A stretch of 50,034 bases of DNA. It comes from Micromonospora sp. AMSO31t. Its GTDB lineage: Bacteria; Actinomycetota; Actinomycetes; Mycobacteriales; Micromonosporaceae. The stretch is from contig NZ_WBKT01000027.1 of assembly GCF_008868175.1 (NCBI RefSeq), positions 1-50,034 on the forward strand, given 5' to 3'. Below are positions 41,258-49,135 of this stretch, in pieces. Position numbers and translations under genes: made by a program. The notes under the pieces are model-generated. The model made no database searches, was not told the DNA's origin, and was given only the letters and a program-made list of their open reading frames with translations. Numbering within the stretch: position 1 is the stretch's first letter; every line of letters begins with the position of its first letter.

Positions 41258-42005
41258 CGGCGGCTCCCAGGTAGGCGGTGATGACCCGCTCGTCGGTGCG
41301 GACCTGCTCGTACGGGCCCTCGACCAGGACCTTGCCGGCCTGCAGGACGGTGACCGTGTCGGCGAGCCGGCCCACCACGCTCATGTTGTGTTCGACCATG
41401 ACCACGGTCCGGCCCGCGCGGACCCGGGCGATCAGGTCGACGGTGCGGTCCACGTCCTCCAGCCCCATCCCGGCGGTGGGCTCGTCGAGCAGCAGCACCT
41501 TCGGGTCGAGGGCGAGCGCGATGGCCAGCTCCAGGGCGCGTTTGCGCCCGTACGCGAGGGCCTCGGCCGGGGCCTCGGCCAGCTCGGCGAGGCCCACCAT
41601 GGCGAGCAGCTCGTCGGCCCGGTCCCGGTAGCGGCGCATCAGCTTCGCCGAGCGCCAGAACCGCCAGCCCAGCCCGCTGGGCGCCTGGAGGGCCAGCTCG
41701 ACGTGCTCCCGCGCGCCCAGCTGGGGGAAGAGGCTGGTGATCTGGAAGGAGCGGGCCACGCCGAGCCGGGCGACCCGTTCCGGGGGGAGGCCGGTGACGT
41801 CCCGGCCGGCCAGCTCGATCCGCCCGGCGCTGGGCGGCAGGAAACCGGTGAGCAGGTTGAACAGGGTGGTCTTGCCGGCGCCGTTCGGCCCCACCAGGGC
41901 GTGCACGGTCTCCGGCGCCACATCGAGGTCGACCCCGTCGACCGCCCGGAAGCCCCGGAAGTCCCGGGTCAGCCCACGGGCCGACAGGATCGCTTGCCCG
42001 GCCAT
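41244..42005 (-). CDS. livG: Branched-chain amino acid ABC transporter ATPase LivG
   Basis: ABC ATPase of 253 residues and first gene of the operon. LTRDFRGFRAVDGVDLDVAPETVHALVGPNGAGKTTLFNLLTGFLPPSAGRIEL holds Walker A; ARLGVARSFQITSLFPQL is the LivG-specific segment; Walker B LLLDEPTAGMGLEDVDRT follows. The signature loop reads LAYGRKRALELA, with Ala in place of the usual Ser, a variation also met in natural LivG relatives. GGAGGGTGAGGCG precedes the ATG. Confidence 0.94.
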   Translation of the reverse strand: MAGQAILSARGLTRDFRGFRAVDGVDLDVAPETVHALVGPNGAGKTTLFNLLTGFLPPSAGRIELAGRDVTGLPPERVARLGVARSFQITSLFPQLGAREHVELALQAPSGLGWRFWRSAKLMRRYRDRADELLAMVGLAELAEAPAEALAYGRKRALELAIALALDPKVLLLDEPTAGMGLEDVDRTVDLIARVRAGRTVVMVEHNMSVVGRLADTVTVLQAGKVLVEGPYEQVRTDERVITAYLGAADAAH

Positions 42006-42047
42006 CGCCTCACCCTCCGCAGGTCCACAACCGCGCCGGCCAGGTCG

Positions 42048-42061
42048 GTGACCGGGGTCAC
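42048..42061. promoter_or_regulatory. CRP-like palindrome upstream of livG
   Basis: GTGACCGGGGTCAC is a 6-2-6 inverted repeat that also fits the actinobacterial Crp pattern GTG-N6-GNCAC. It is 43 bp before the livG ATG. Other transcription factors with GTGAC half-sites are possible. Confidence 0.4.
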
Positions 42062-42140
42062 AGGGCCGTCGCGTGCAGGAAACCTACGGCGCACCGGCAG
42101 AGTCGAGCCATGTCGATCCCCCACACATTCACCCCCGATG

Positions 42141-42176
42141 GGACGGGCCCGCTCCCCATAGGGGGCGGGCCCGTCC
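42141..42176 (-). terminator. Terminator after the FAD monooxygenase gene
   Basis: GGACGGGCCCGC and GCGGGCCCGTCC, extended by CCCC/GGGG past one bulged T, with an ATA loop. It lies 50 bp after the stop of the minus-strand monooxygenase gene and before the liv operon. Confidence 0.75.
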
Positions 42177-42225
42177 GCCGAGATCGCAACGGATCGGCGG
42201 GTGTCGACATGTGGTGGCGCCACCG

Positions 42226-43425
42226 TCACCGGGCGGCCGCGTACTCCGGCAGGTCGATCCCGTCGGCCCTGCTGAAGAAGAGCCGGGTGGCGAGCCCGCG
42301 CAGCGGGCGGGAGGCCATGGCCCGCATCGTCGCGTCGCGCATCCGGATCGCGGCCCGGCTGTCCGGCAGGAAACCGGAGATGCCGCCGCCCGGGATCTCC
42401 TGGCTGCGCGTCACGTGCGGGCGCAGCAGTTCCTCGTAGCGGCGGTAGGCCGCCGCGTGGTCGCCCCGCGCCGCCGCCAGCTCCCCGGCCAGCAGGTACG
42501 CCCCGACCAGCGCGAGGCTGGTGCCCTGCCCGGTGAGCGGGGACGGGCACCAGGCGGCGTCGCCGAGCAGCGCCACCCGCCCGTTGCTCCACGACTCCAT
42601 CCGCACCTGGCCGTACCGGTCGAAGTAGAAGTCGCCGGCGTCCGGCGCGGCGGCCAGCAGCTCGGCGGCGCGCCAGCCGACGTCGGCGAAGCGCGCGGCG
42701 AGCAGCCGCTGCTGGGCGGCGCGGTCCCGCCGGTCCACGTCGAGTTCGCCGGAGCGGAAGCTGAAGAACGCGGCGGTCCGGCCGTCCCGGGTCGGGCGGG
42801 TGCCGACGACCCGCCCACCCGGCGCGTTGTGCAGCAGGAACCAGCCGGTGTCGTCCCGGAACGGGGTGGAGAAGTAGGCCAGGTACGCGCCGAGCGGCCG
42901 GACGTACGCCGGCTCGGGGCCGAAGGCGAGCGCCCGGGTGCGGGAGTGCGAGCCGTCCGCGCCGATCACCAGGTCGACGGTGCGCGGGGCGGAGCGGGCG
43001 AAGGTGAGCCGCACCCCGTCCCCGGTCTGCTCCAGCGTCTCGATCGAGTCGTCGAAGACGTACTCGACGTCGTCCCGGGTGGCCTCGTGGAGCAGCCGGG
43101 CCAGGTCGCCGCGCTCGATCTCGATGTCGGCCACGATGCCCTCCCCGCCGAAGGCGTGCACCGGCAGCCGGGCGCGCGTCTCCCCCCGCTCGCCGACGTA
43201 CGCCATGCCCTGCTCCCGGACGGTCGCGGCCCGGATCCGGGCGGTCAGCCCCATCCGGTCGACCACCTCGCGGGCGGCCCCCCGCACGTCGACGGCCTGC
43301 CCGCCGGGACGCAGCCCGGGGGCCCGTTCCACCACGGTCACGGCGAAGCCGTGCCGGCGCAGCCAGAAGGCGAGGGCCGGGCCGGCCACGCCGGCGCCGG
43401 AGATGAGCACGGTTCTGTCGTTCAT
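42226..43425 (-). CDS. FAD-dependent monooxygenase (TetX/PHBH family)
   Basis: A 399-residue group A flavoprotein monooxygenase. FAD-binding GxGxxG form near the start (VLISGAGVAGPALAFWLRRHGFAVTVVER), DLVIGADGSHSRTR (DG motif), and RVALLGDAAWCPSPLTGQGTSLALVGAYLLAGEL (GD motif) are present. Its layout resembles TetX-like and rifampicin-type hydroxylases as well as aromatic hydroxylases; sequence alone does not give the substrate. ATG 43425 has GGGAG upstream. It is divergent from a GntR-TetR hybrid regulator that probably controls it. Confidence 0.9.
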   Translation of the reverse strand: MNDRTVLISGAGVAGPALAFWLRRHGFAVTVVERAPGLRPGGQAVDVRGAAREVVDRMGLTARIRAATVREQGMAYVGERGETRARLPVHAFGGEGIVADIEIERGDLARLLHEATRDDVEYVFDDSIETLEQTGDGVRLTFARSAPRTVDLVIGADGSHSRTRALAFGPEPAYVRPLGAYLAYFSTPFRDDTGWFLLHNAPGGRVVGTRPTRDGRTAAFFSFRSGELDVDRRDRAAQQRLLAARFADVGWRAAELLAAAPDAGDFYFDRYGQVRMESWSNGRVALLGDAAWCPSPLTGQGTSLALVGAYLLAGELAAARGDHAAAYRRYEELLRPHVTRSQEIPGGGISGFLPDSRAAIRMRDATMRAMASRPLRGLATRLFFSRADGIDLPEYAAAR

Positions 43426-43510
43426 GGTGTTCTCCCGAGATCGCGCGTACACCGTCCATCAGGTGTGGTCAGGACGCTAGGGCCGGGGCGCCCCAGGCGC
43501 TTCCGGCGAC

Positions 43511-43563
43511 CTAGTACGCTCCCGGCCGGAGGGTGTCCCGAGGAGCAGGTGTACTAGTACGCT
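43511..43563. promoter_or_regulatory. Direct repeats CTAGTACGCT between monooxygenase and regulator
   Basis: CTAGTACGCT is present at 43511-43520 and 43554-43563, 43 bp apart in the same orientation; the second is part of the larger palindrome GTACTAGTAC. Both carry hexamers usable as -10 elements. TACGCT (43558-43563) ends 6 nt before the regulator ATG, suggesting a leaderless transcript. Likely operators of the adjacent GntR-TetR protein. Confidence 0.65.
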
Positions 43564-43569
43564 GCCGGG

Positions 43570-44490
43570 ATGTCGCCGCACGGCCAGGAGCCGCCGTACC
43601 GCCGGATCGCCGCGGAGATCCGCCGCCGCATCGAGCTGGGCGAGCTGCTCCCCGGCGACCGGGTGCCCTCGACCCGTCAGCTCACCCGCGAGCACGGGGT
43701 GGCCATCGCCACCGCGACCCGGGTGCTCGCCCTGCTCCGCGCCGAGGGGCTGGTGCTGACCCGCCCGGGCGCCGGCACCGTCGTCGCCGCACCCCGGCCG
43801 CAGTCCGGGCGGGCGGAGCCGGAGCTGAGCCGGGAGCGGGTGCTGCGCACCGCGGTCGCGCTGGCGGACGAGGGCGGCCTGGCCGCGGTGTCCATGCGCC
43901 AGATCGCCGCCGAGCTGGGCGTGGCCACCATGTCGCTCTACCGGCACGTGCGCGGCCGCGACGAGCTGATCCTGGCGATGGCCGACGCGGTGCTGGCCGA
44001 CGCCCCGCTGCCGGCCACCGAGCCGGCCGGCTGGCGCGCCCGGCTGGACGTGCTCGCCCGGGCGCAGTGGGCCGTCTACCGGCGGCACCGCTGGGTGCCG
44101 CACGTCATCTCGATCGCCCGGCCGCAGCCGCTGCCGCACGGCATGGCGCACACCGACCTGGCCCTGCGGGCCACCGCCGGCCTGGGCCTGGACCGGCAGG
44201 TGCGCTGGCACGTGGCGATCACCCTGATGGCCTACGTGAAGGGCATCGCGACCAACCTGGAGATGGGCGCGCAGGCGGTGCAGGACACCGGCCTCACCCA
44301 CGACCAGTGGGTGGACCGGCAGCAGGCCACGTTCCAGCAGGTGATGGCCGGTGGCGGGCTGGCCACCATGGACGCCCTGACCACCGGCGGCGTCGACCTG
44401 GACCTGGAGACCGTCTTCGACTTCGGCCTGCGCCGGCTGCTCGACGGCTTCGCCACGCTGGTCGACCGCGGCGTCAGCCCGGGAAGGTGA
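43570..44490 (+). CDS. Hybrid GntR-TetR transcriptional regulator
   Basis: A 306-residue protein with two DNA-binding domains. Residues 1-75 form a GntR winged helix (YRRIAAEIRRRIELGELLPGDRVPSTRQLTREHGVAIATATRVLALLRAEGLVLTRPGAGTVVA); residues about 88-140 form a TetR helix-turn-helix (RVLRTAVALADEGGLAAVSMRQIAAELGVATMSLYRHVRGRDELILAM), followed by a TetR_C ligand domain of the tetracycline-repressor-like group to the end. Such fusions occur in actinomycetes beside resistance-type oxidoreductases. It is divergent from the FAD monooxygenase. The ligand is unknown. Its 3' end overlaps the convergent dehydrogenase by 17 bp. Confidence 0.9.
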   Translation: MSPHGQEPPYRRIAAEIRRRIELGELLPGDRVPSTRQLTREHGVAIATATRVLALLRAEGLVLTRPGAGTVVAAPRPQSGRAEPELSRERVLRTAVALADEGGLAAVSMRQIAAELGVATMSLYRHVRGRDELILAMADAVLADAPLPATEPAGWRARLDVLARAQWAVYRRHRWVPHVISIARPQPLPHGMAHTDLALRATAGLGLDRQVRWHVAITLMAYVKGIATNLEMGAQAVQDTGLTHDQWVDRQQATFQQVMAGGGLATMDALTTGGVDLDLETVFDFGLRRLLDGFATLVDRGVSPGR

Positions 44491-45550
44491 CCACCCAGCG
44501 GGCGCCCTCGCCCCGTGCCAGCCGGTCCAGCGCAGCGGGCGCCTCCGCCAGGGAGATGGCGCCACTGACCAGCGGAGCCAGGTCCAGGCTGCCGTCGGCG
44601 AGCGCCGCGGCCAGCTCCGGCACCTCCCGGTCCGGGTCCGAGGAGCCGTAGACCGAGGAGCGCAGGGTGCGGGCCGAGTGGAAGATGTCCAGCACCGACA
44701 GGCTGAGCAGGTCGTCCTTCGCGCCCATGCCGACCACGGTGACCGCTCCCCCGCGCCGGGTCGACCGCCAGGCGGCCCGGATGGTGACGGACCGGCCGAC
44801 GCACTCGAAGGCGTGGTCGACGCCCCGCCCCTCGGTGCGCGCCCGGATTTCCTTGCTCAGGGTGTCGTCGGAGCGGAGGAAGTCGGTGGCGCCGGCGGCG
44901 AGGGCGAGGTCCCGCTTCGCCTCGGCCACGTCGACCGCGAGGATCGGGGCCGCGCCGGCCCGCCGGGCGGCGGTGAGCACGGCGAGGCCGACCCCGCCGA
45001 GCCCGATCACCGCGACCGACTCGCCGGGGGCGACCCGGGCGGTGTTGCGGACCGCGCCGGTGCCGGTGAGCACGGCACAGCCGAGCAGCGCGGCCTGCTC
45101 CGCCGGCAGGCCGGCCGGGATCTCGATGGCGGCCCGCTCGGGCACCACCACCTCCTCGGCGAGCGCGCCGAGCCCCAGGGTGACGTGGAGCGGGCCGCCG
45201 TCGGCGGTCTCGCCCCGGGCCACCGAGGCCCCCGTGTTGGCGGCGCAGAGCCACGGCTCGCCGTGCCGGCAGTGCCAGCAGGCGCGGCAGGCGGGGGCCC
45301 AGTTGAGCACCACGGGCGTGCCGACGGCCAGCCGGGTGCCGGGGCCGGCCTCGGCCACCACGCCGGTGGCCTCGTGCCCGAGCACCAGGGGGTACGCGGG
45401 CGCCACCGTGCCGTCCACCATGGCCAGGTCGGAGTGGCAGATGCCGGCGGCCCGGATGCGGACCCGCAGCTCGCCGGGGCCGGGGTCGGGCAGGCGTACC
45501 TCCTCGACGGCCGGGGCGGCGCCCCGGCCGCGGACCACGAGCGCCCTCAC
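44474..45550 (-). CDS. Zinc-dependent alcohol dehydrogenase (class III-like MDR)
   Basis: A 358-residue medium-chain dehydrogenase. Catalytic zinc ligands in GICHSDLAMVDG (Cys) and LGHEATGVVAEAG (His-Glu), structural zinc Cys residues in CRACWHCRHGEPWLC, NAD-binding VAVIGLGGVGLAVLTAARRAGA, and DHAFECVGR, a class III-like segment. GTG 45550 overlaps the aldehyde dehydrogenase stop as GTGA. Together the two enzymes could oxidise an alcohol to an aldehyde and on to an acid. Reverse use for reduction cannot be excluded. Confidence 0.92.
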   Translation of the reverse strand: MRALVVRGRGAAPAVEEVRLPDPGPGELRVRIRAAGICHSDLAMVDGTVAPAYPLVLGHEATGVVAEAGPGTRLAVGTPVVLNWAPACRACWHCRHGEPWLCAANTGASVARGETADGGPLHVTLGLGALAEEVVVPERAAIEIPAGLPAEQAALLGCAVLTGTGAVRNTARVAPGESVAVIGLGGVGLAVLTAARRAGAAPILAVDVAEAKRDLALAAGATDFLRSDDTLSKEIRARTEGRGVDHAFECVGRSVTIRAAWRSTRRGGAVTVVGMGAKDDLLSLSVLDIFHSARTLRSSVYGSSDPDREVPELAAALADGSLDLAPLVSGAISLAEAPAALDRLARGEGARWVVTFPG

Positions 45551-46989
45551 CGCTGGATCGCCTTCAGCTCGGTGAACTCCTCGATGCCGTAGCCGCCCAG
45601 TTCGCGGCCGAGGCCGGACTGCTTGTAGCCGCCGAACGGGGCGAGCGGGTTGAACGCGCCGCCGTTGACGTCCACCTGGCCGGTGCGCAGTCGCCGGGCC
45701 ACGGCCAGCGCCGCCTCCCCGTCGGCGGACCAGACCGCGCCGGCCAGGCCGTACCGGGAGTTGTTGGCGATGGCGACGGCCTCGTCGGTGTCGGCGAACG
45801 GGATGACCGCGAGCACCGGGCCGAAGACCTCCTCCTGGGCGAGGGCGCTGTCCGGGTGGACGTCGGCGAGGACGGTGGGTGCGACGAAGTGCCCGCGCGG
45901 CGGCAGCGGCGCGTCCGGGCCGCCGGCGACGAGGCGGGCGCCGTCGGCGAGCGCCCGGTCGACGTGCCCGCGGACCCGCTCGGCCTGGGCGGCGGAGACC
46001 AGCGGGCCGAGCCGGGTGGCCGGGTCGAACGGGTCGCCCAACCGGTATCCGGCCACGGCCGCCGCGACCAGGTCCAGCGCCTCGGCGTAGCGGTCGCGGT
46101 GGACCAGCATGCGGGTCCAGGCCGTGCAGGTCTGGCCCGAGTTGAGCAGCGCGTTGCCGACCCCGACCTTGACGGCGGTGGGCAGGTCGGCGTCGGCGAG
46201 GATCACGTTGGCGGACTTGCCGCCGAGTTCGAGGGCGACCCGGGCGATCCGGTCGGCGGCCAGGTGCGCGATCCGCCGGCCGGTGGCCGTGGAGCCGGTG
46301 AACGAGACGAGGTCGACGTCGGGGTGGGCGGCCAGGGCCTCCCCCACCACCGGCCCGGTGCCGGGCACCAGGTTGACCACCCCGGGCGGCAGCCCGGCCT
46401 CGGTGACGGCGTCGAAGAGCAGGTACGCCGTGAGCGGCGTCAGCTCGCTGGGCTTGAGCACCACCGTGCAGCCGGCGGCGAGCGCCGGGGCCACCTTGGC
46501 GACCACCTGGTGCAGCGGGTAGTTCCACGGGGTGATCGCGCCGACCACGCCGACGGGCTCGCGGACCACGAGGGAATTGCCGACGGTCCGCTCGGCCGGC
46601 GGGCGGCCGGCCAGGTCGACCATGCTCCGCAGCACGGTCAGCGGCAGGCCGGCCTGCACCCGGGTGGCGAGCTTGAGCGGGGTGCCGAGTTCGAGAGCGA
46701 CGGTGCGGGCGATGTCCTCGGCCCGGGCGGCGAGCGTTGTGTGCAGCCGGTCGAGGTGGGCAGCCCGCTCGGCGGGGGCCGTGGCGGCCCAGCCGGGGAA
46801 GGCGGCCCGGGCGGCGGCCACGGCGCGGTCCACGTCGGCCGGGGTGCCGGCGGGGACCTGCCCGACGATCTCTCCGGTGGCCGGGTTCTCGACCGGGATC
46901 GTCCCGCCGTCCGCCGGGTCGACCCAGTCCCCGGCGAGGTGCAGATGGCGGCGGACCAGCAGGGCGGGGGGCGCGTCGGCGAGATCCAT
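45547..46989 (-). CDS. NAD(P)-dependent aldehyde dehydrogenase
   Basis: A 480-residue aldehyde dehydrogenase. VGVVGAITPWNYPLHQVVAKVAPALAAGCTVVLKPSELTPLTA is the cofactor region; catalytic Glu in ALELGGKSANVIL, nucleophile Cys in LNSGQTCTAWTRM, and EEVFGPVLAVIPFADTDEAVAIANNSRYGLAGAVW near the C-terminus. It looks like the broad-range aldehyde dehydrogenases near those for long-chain or aromatic aldehydes. ATG 46989 has GAAGGGA upstream. It is the first gene of the operon, preceded by a 19-bp operator shared with the acyl-CoA dehydrogenase gene. Confidence 0.95.
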   Translation of the reverse strand: MDLADAPPALLVRRHLHLAGDWVDPADGGTIPVENPATGEIVGQVPAGTPADVDRAVAAARAAFPGWAATAPAERAAHLDRLHTTLAARAEDIARTVALELGTPLKLATRVQAGLPLTVLRSMVDLAGRPPAERTVGNSLVVREPVGVVGAITPWNYPLHQVVAKVAPALAAGCTVVLKPSELTPLTAYLLFDAVTEAGLPPGVVNLVPGTGPVVGEALAAHPDVDLVSFTGSTATGRRIAHLAADRIARVALELGGKSANVILADADLPTAVKVGVGNALLNSGQTCTAWTRMLVHRDRYAEALDLVAAAVAGYRLGDPFDPATRLGPLVSAAQAERVRGHVDRALADGARLVAGGPDAPLPPRGHFVAPTVLADVHPDSALAQEEVFGPVLAVIPFADTDEAVAIANNSRYGLAGAVWSADGEAALAVARRLRTGQVDVNGGAFNPLAPFGGYKQSGLGRELGGYGIEEFTELKAIQR

Positions 46990-47009
46990 GGCGTCCCTTC
47001 GGGGGCGGG

Positions 47010-47028
47010 AAACTAGCAGTGGGAGTTT
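47010..47028 (-). promoter_or_regulatory. TetR operator in the ALDH-ADH promoter
   Basis: AAACTAGCAGTGGGAGTTT on the plus strand; on the minus strand it reads AAACTCCCACTGCTAGTTT, with TAGTTT in -10 position 21 bp before the ALDH start. It nearly repeats the site at 47843-47861 in front of the acyl-CoA dehydrogenase gene. Confidence 0.7.
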
Positions 47029-47033
47029 TGACG

Positions 47034-47687
47034 CTACCCCGGACCGGTTCCGCGTTCCAGGGGGGTCACGGTCCGGGCGTACTCGGCGGCGAGGCCGTGC
47101 AGCAACGCGTCCAGGCCGAGGGTGAACGCGCCCTCGTCGACGCTGCGCTGGTGGCCGCGCAGCCGGTGCGCCTGGTTGAGGTGCGGGTGGGCCGCGTACA
47201 GCTCCGGGTCCTCGACGAAGCCGCGGGCGAACGAGCCGAGCGCCGAGCCGGCCACGAAATAGCGCATCGCGGCACCGATGTGAGTGGCCCGGGCCGGCGG
47301 CCAGCCCGCCCGGACCAGGCCGCCGTAGACGGCGTCGGCCATGGCCAGCGCGGCCGGGCGGCGCCCCGGCCCCTGCGCCAGGTAGGGAACGATGTTCGGG
47401 TGGACGGTCAGGGCCTCGCGGTAGGACCGGGCCCAGCGGCGCAGCGCCTCGACCCAGTCGCACCGGTCGAAGACGGTGACGTCGACGGAGGCCGTGACGC
47501 TGTCCGCCACCGCGTCGAGGATCTCGTCCTTGGTGGCGAAGTGGTTGTAGAGCGAGGGGCCCTGCACGTTCAGCGCGGCGGCCAGCCGGCGGGTGGAGAG
47601 GGCGCCCAGGCCGTCGGCGTCGATCAGCGCGAGCGCGGTCTCCACGATCCGGTCGCGGTTGAGCAGGGCCTGCCGGGGACGGGGCAC
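47034..47687 (-). CDS. TetR/AcrR family transcriptional regulator
   Basis: A 217-residue regulator. Helix-turn-helix LLNRDRIVETALALIDADGLGALSTRRLAAALNVQGPSLYNHFATKDEILDAV near residues 8-62, with the TetR-like recognition helix GPSLYNHF, and a TetR_C ligand domain (WARSYREALTVHPNIVPYLAQGPGRRPAALAMADAVYGGLVRAGWPPARATHIGAAMRYFVAGSALG). It lies between the aldehyde dehydrogenase and acyl-CoA dehydrogenase genes, both of which have the same 19-bp palindrome. It probably represses both, with an acyl or aldehyde inducer. Start is GTG at 47687. Confidence 0.92.
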   Translation of the reverse strand: MPRPRQALLNRDRIVETALALIDADGLGALSTRRLAAALNVQGPSLYNHFATKDEILDAVADSVTASVDVTVFDRCDWVEALRRWARSYREALTVHPNIVPYLAQGPGRRPAALAMADAVYGGLVRAGWPPARATHIGAAMRYFVAGSALGSFARGFVEDPELYAAHPHLNQAHRLRGHQRSVDEGAFTLGLDALLHGLAAEYARTVTPLERGTGPG

Positions 47688-47842
47688 GTCAGGCCACCCA
47701 CGCCGGGCCCACGCCGCCGGCCCCTCGCCGGTCGAATCCCGCCACGCCGCCTCCCCCGTTGAAACACCTGCTCACGCACCCTAGCCGGGGCGGGGCCGCG
47801 GAGCCTCACCGCGACGGCCGGAGGAGGGGTCTGGACGGATGA

Positions 47843-47861
47843 AAACTTACACCGCTAGTTT
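47843..47861 (+). promoter_or_regulatory. TetR operator in the acyl-CoA dehydrogenase promoter
   Basis: AAACTTACACCGCTAGTTT, an imperfect 19-bp inverted repeat with outer arms AAACT/AGTTT, 58 bp before the GTG start. TAGTTT inside the right arm is a likely -10, with TGGACG 18 bp upstream as a possible -35. The same arrangement is found at 47010-47028 on the other strand. Confidence 0.7.
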
Positions 47862-47919
47862 AAGAGCGACCGCCGCCGCCCGCCGCGGTCTCCACCGCCA
47901 CGCCAACCGAGGGAGCAAC

Positions 47920-49092
47920 GTGGACTTCGCACTGTCCGACGAGGAACGGGCCGTCCGGGACACCGTGCGCGCCTTCGTCACCCGCGAGGTGCTGCCGCTG
48001 GAGCAGGAGGTGCTGCGCCGCGAGCGCGCCCACCAGCCCGGCCTGGACCGCTCCGAGCTGCGCGAGCTGCAGCTCAAGGCGAAGAAGTTCGGCTTCTGGG
48101 GCCTGGCCACCCCCGAGGAGTACGGGGGGATGGACCTGCCCGCCGTGCTCCAGTCGCTGATCTGGACCGAGCTGGGCCGCTCCTTCGTGCCGTTCCGCTT
48201 CGGCGGGGAGGCGGACAACATCCTGTTCCACGCCACCGAGGAGCAGAAGCGGGAGTTCCTCCTCCCGACCATCGAGGGGGAACGGATCTCCTGCTTCGCG
48301 ATCACCGAGCCGGGCGCCGGGTCCGACGCGGCGAACATCAGGCTGCGGGCCCGCCGCGACGGCGACGACTGGGTCCTCGACGGCGAGAAGACGTTCATCA
48401 CCAACGGCAACGACGCCGACTTCGCCATCGTGGTGGCGGTGACCGACCCCGGGAAGGGCGCCCGCAACGGCGGCGCGACCGCGTTCCTGGTGGACCGGTC
48501 GATGGGCTGGCGGTCGGAGTTCATCCAGACCATGGGCGAGGGCGGGCCCGCGTCCCTGATCTTCGACGGCGTCCGCGTGCCGCACCGCAACATCCTCGGC
48601 GAGATCGGCCAGGGCTTCACGCTGGGCATGGAGTGGATCGGCAAGGGCCGCTACACGATCCCGTCGCACGCCATCGGCATCGCCGAGCGGGCCCTCCAGA
48701 TGGCGATCGACCACGCCAACACCCGGGAGACCTTCGGCGCGAAGATCGGCACCAACCAGGCGATCCAGTGGATGATCGCCGACTCGGAGACCGAGCTGGA
48801 GGCGGCCCGCTGGCTGGTGCTCAGGTCGGCGTGGACCGTCGACCAGGGCCTCGACCCGCGGCACGCCTCGTCGATGGGCAAGCTCTACGGCGCCGGCATG
48901 GTCAACCGGGTGGTCGACCGGGTGCTCCAGATCCACGGCGGCATGGGCTACACCCGGGAGCTGCCGATCGAACGCTGGTACCGGCAGGTCCGGCTGTACC
49001 GGATCTTCGAGGGCACCGACGAGATGCAGCGGCTGATCATCTCCCGGGACCTGCTGCGCGGCTACACGAAGATCGGCGGGCACCTGGCCTGA
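47920..49092 (+). CDS. Acyl-CoA dehydrogenase
   Basis: FAD enzyme of 390 residues that introduces the alpha-beta double bond of an acyl-CoA. N-terminal helical domain DFALSDEERAVRDTVRAFV; first signature ERISCFAITEPGAGSDAANIRLRARRDGDDWVLDGEKTFITNG with the flavin-binding ITEPGAGSD; second signature QIHGGMGYTRELPIERWYRQVRLYRIFEGTDEMQRLIISRDLL including the catalytic-base region (Glu in IFEGTDE or an earlier Glu). GTG 47920 is chosen for GAGGGAG upstream. Probable partner of the ALDH/ADH operon in alcohol or fatty acid use, judged from the shared operator. Confidence 0.95.
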   Translation: MDFALSDEERAVRDTVRAFVTREVLPLEQEVLRRERAHQPGLDRSELRELQLKAKKFGFWGLATPEEYGGMDLPAVLQSLIWTELGRSFVPFRFGGEADNILFHATEEQKREFLLPTIEGERISCFAITEPGAGSDAANIRLRARRDGDDWVLDGEKTFITNGNDADFAIVVAVTDPGKGARNGGATAFLVDRSMGWRSEFIQTMGEGGPASLIFDGVRVPHRNILGEIGQGFTLGMEWIGKGRYTIPSHAIGIAERALQMAIDHANTRETFGAKIGTNQAIQWMIADSETELEAARWLVLRSAWTVDQGLDPRHASSMGKLYGAGMVNRVVDRVLQIHGGMGYTRELPIERWYRQVRLYRIFEGTDEMQRLIISRDLLRGYTKIGGHLA

Positions 49093-49098
49093 GCCGGC

Positions 49099-49131
49099 GT
49101 GGCTCCCGCCCGGTCCCGGGGCGGGAGCCAC
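49099..49131. terminator. Bidirectional terminator
   Basis: Perfect 13-bp arms GTGGCTCCCGCCC and GGGCGGGAGCCAC with a 7-nt loop, between the convergent acyl-CoA dehydrogenase and aminotransferase genes. Confidence 0.75.
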
Positions 49132-49135
49132 CGCC

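Noticed and set aside
31441..42225. Biosynthetic gene cluster or prophage
   Set aside because: There are no polyketide, peptide synthetase, terpene, integrase, terminase or structural phage genes; the genes are ordinary transport, regulation and catabolic functions.
47729..47750. GGTCGAATCCCGCC resembles the T-loop of a tRNA
   Set aside because: The T-loop consensus GTTCGANTC is broken, no matching acceptor or anticodon stem can be drawn around it, and it sits in the tetR/acyl-CoA dehydrogenase promoter gap.
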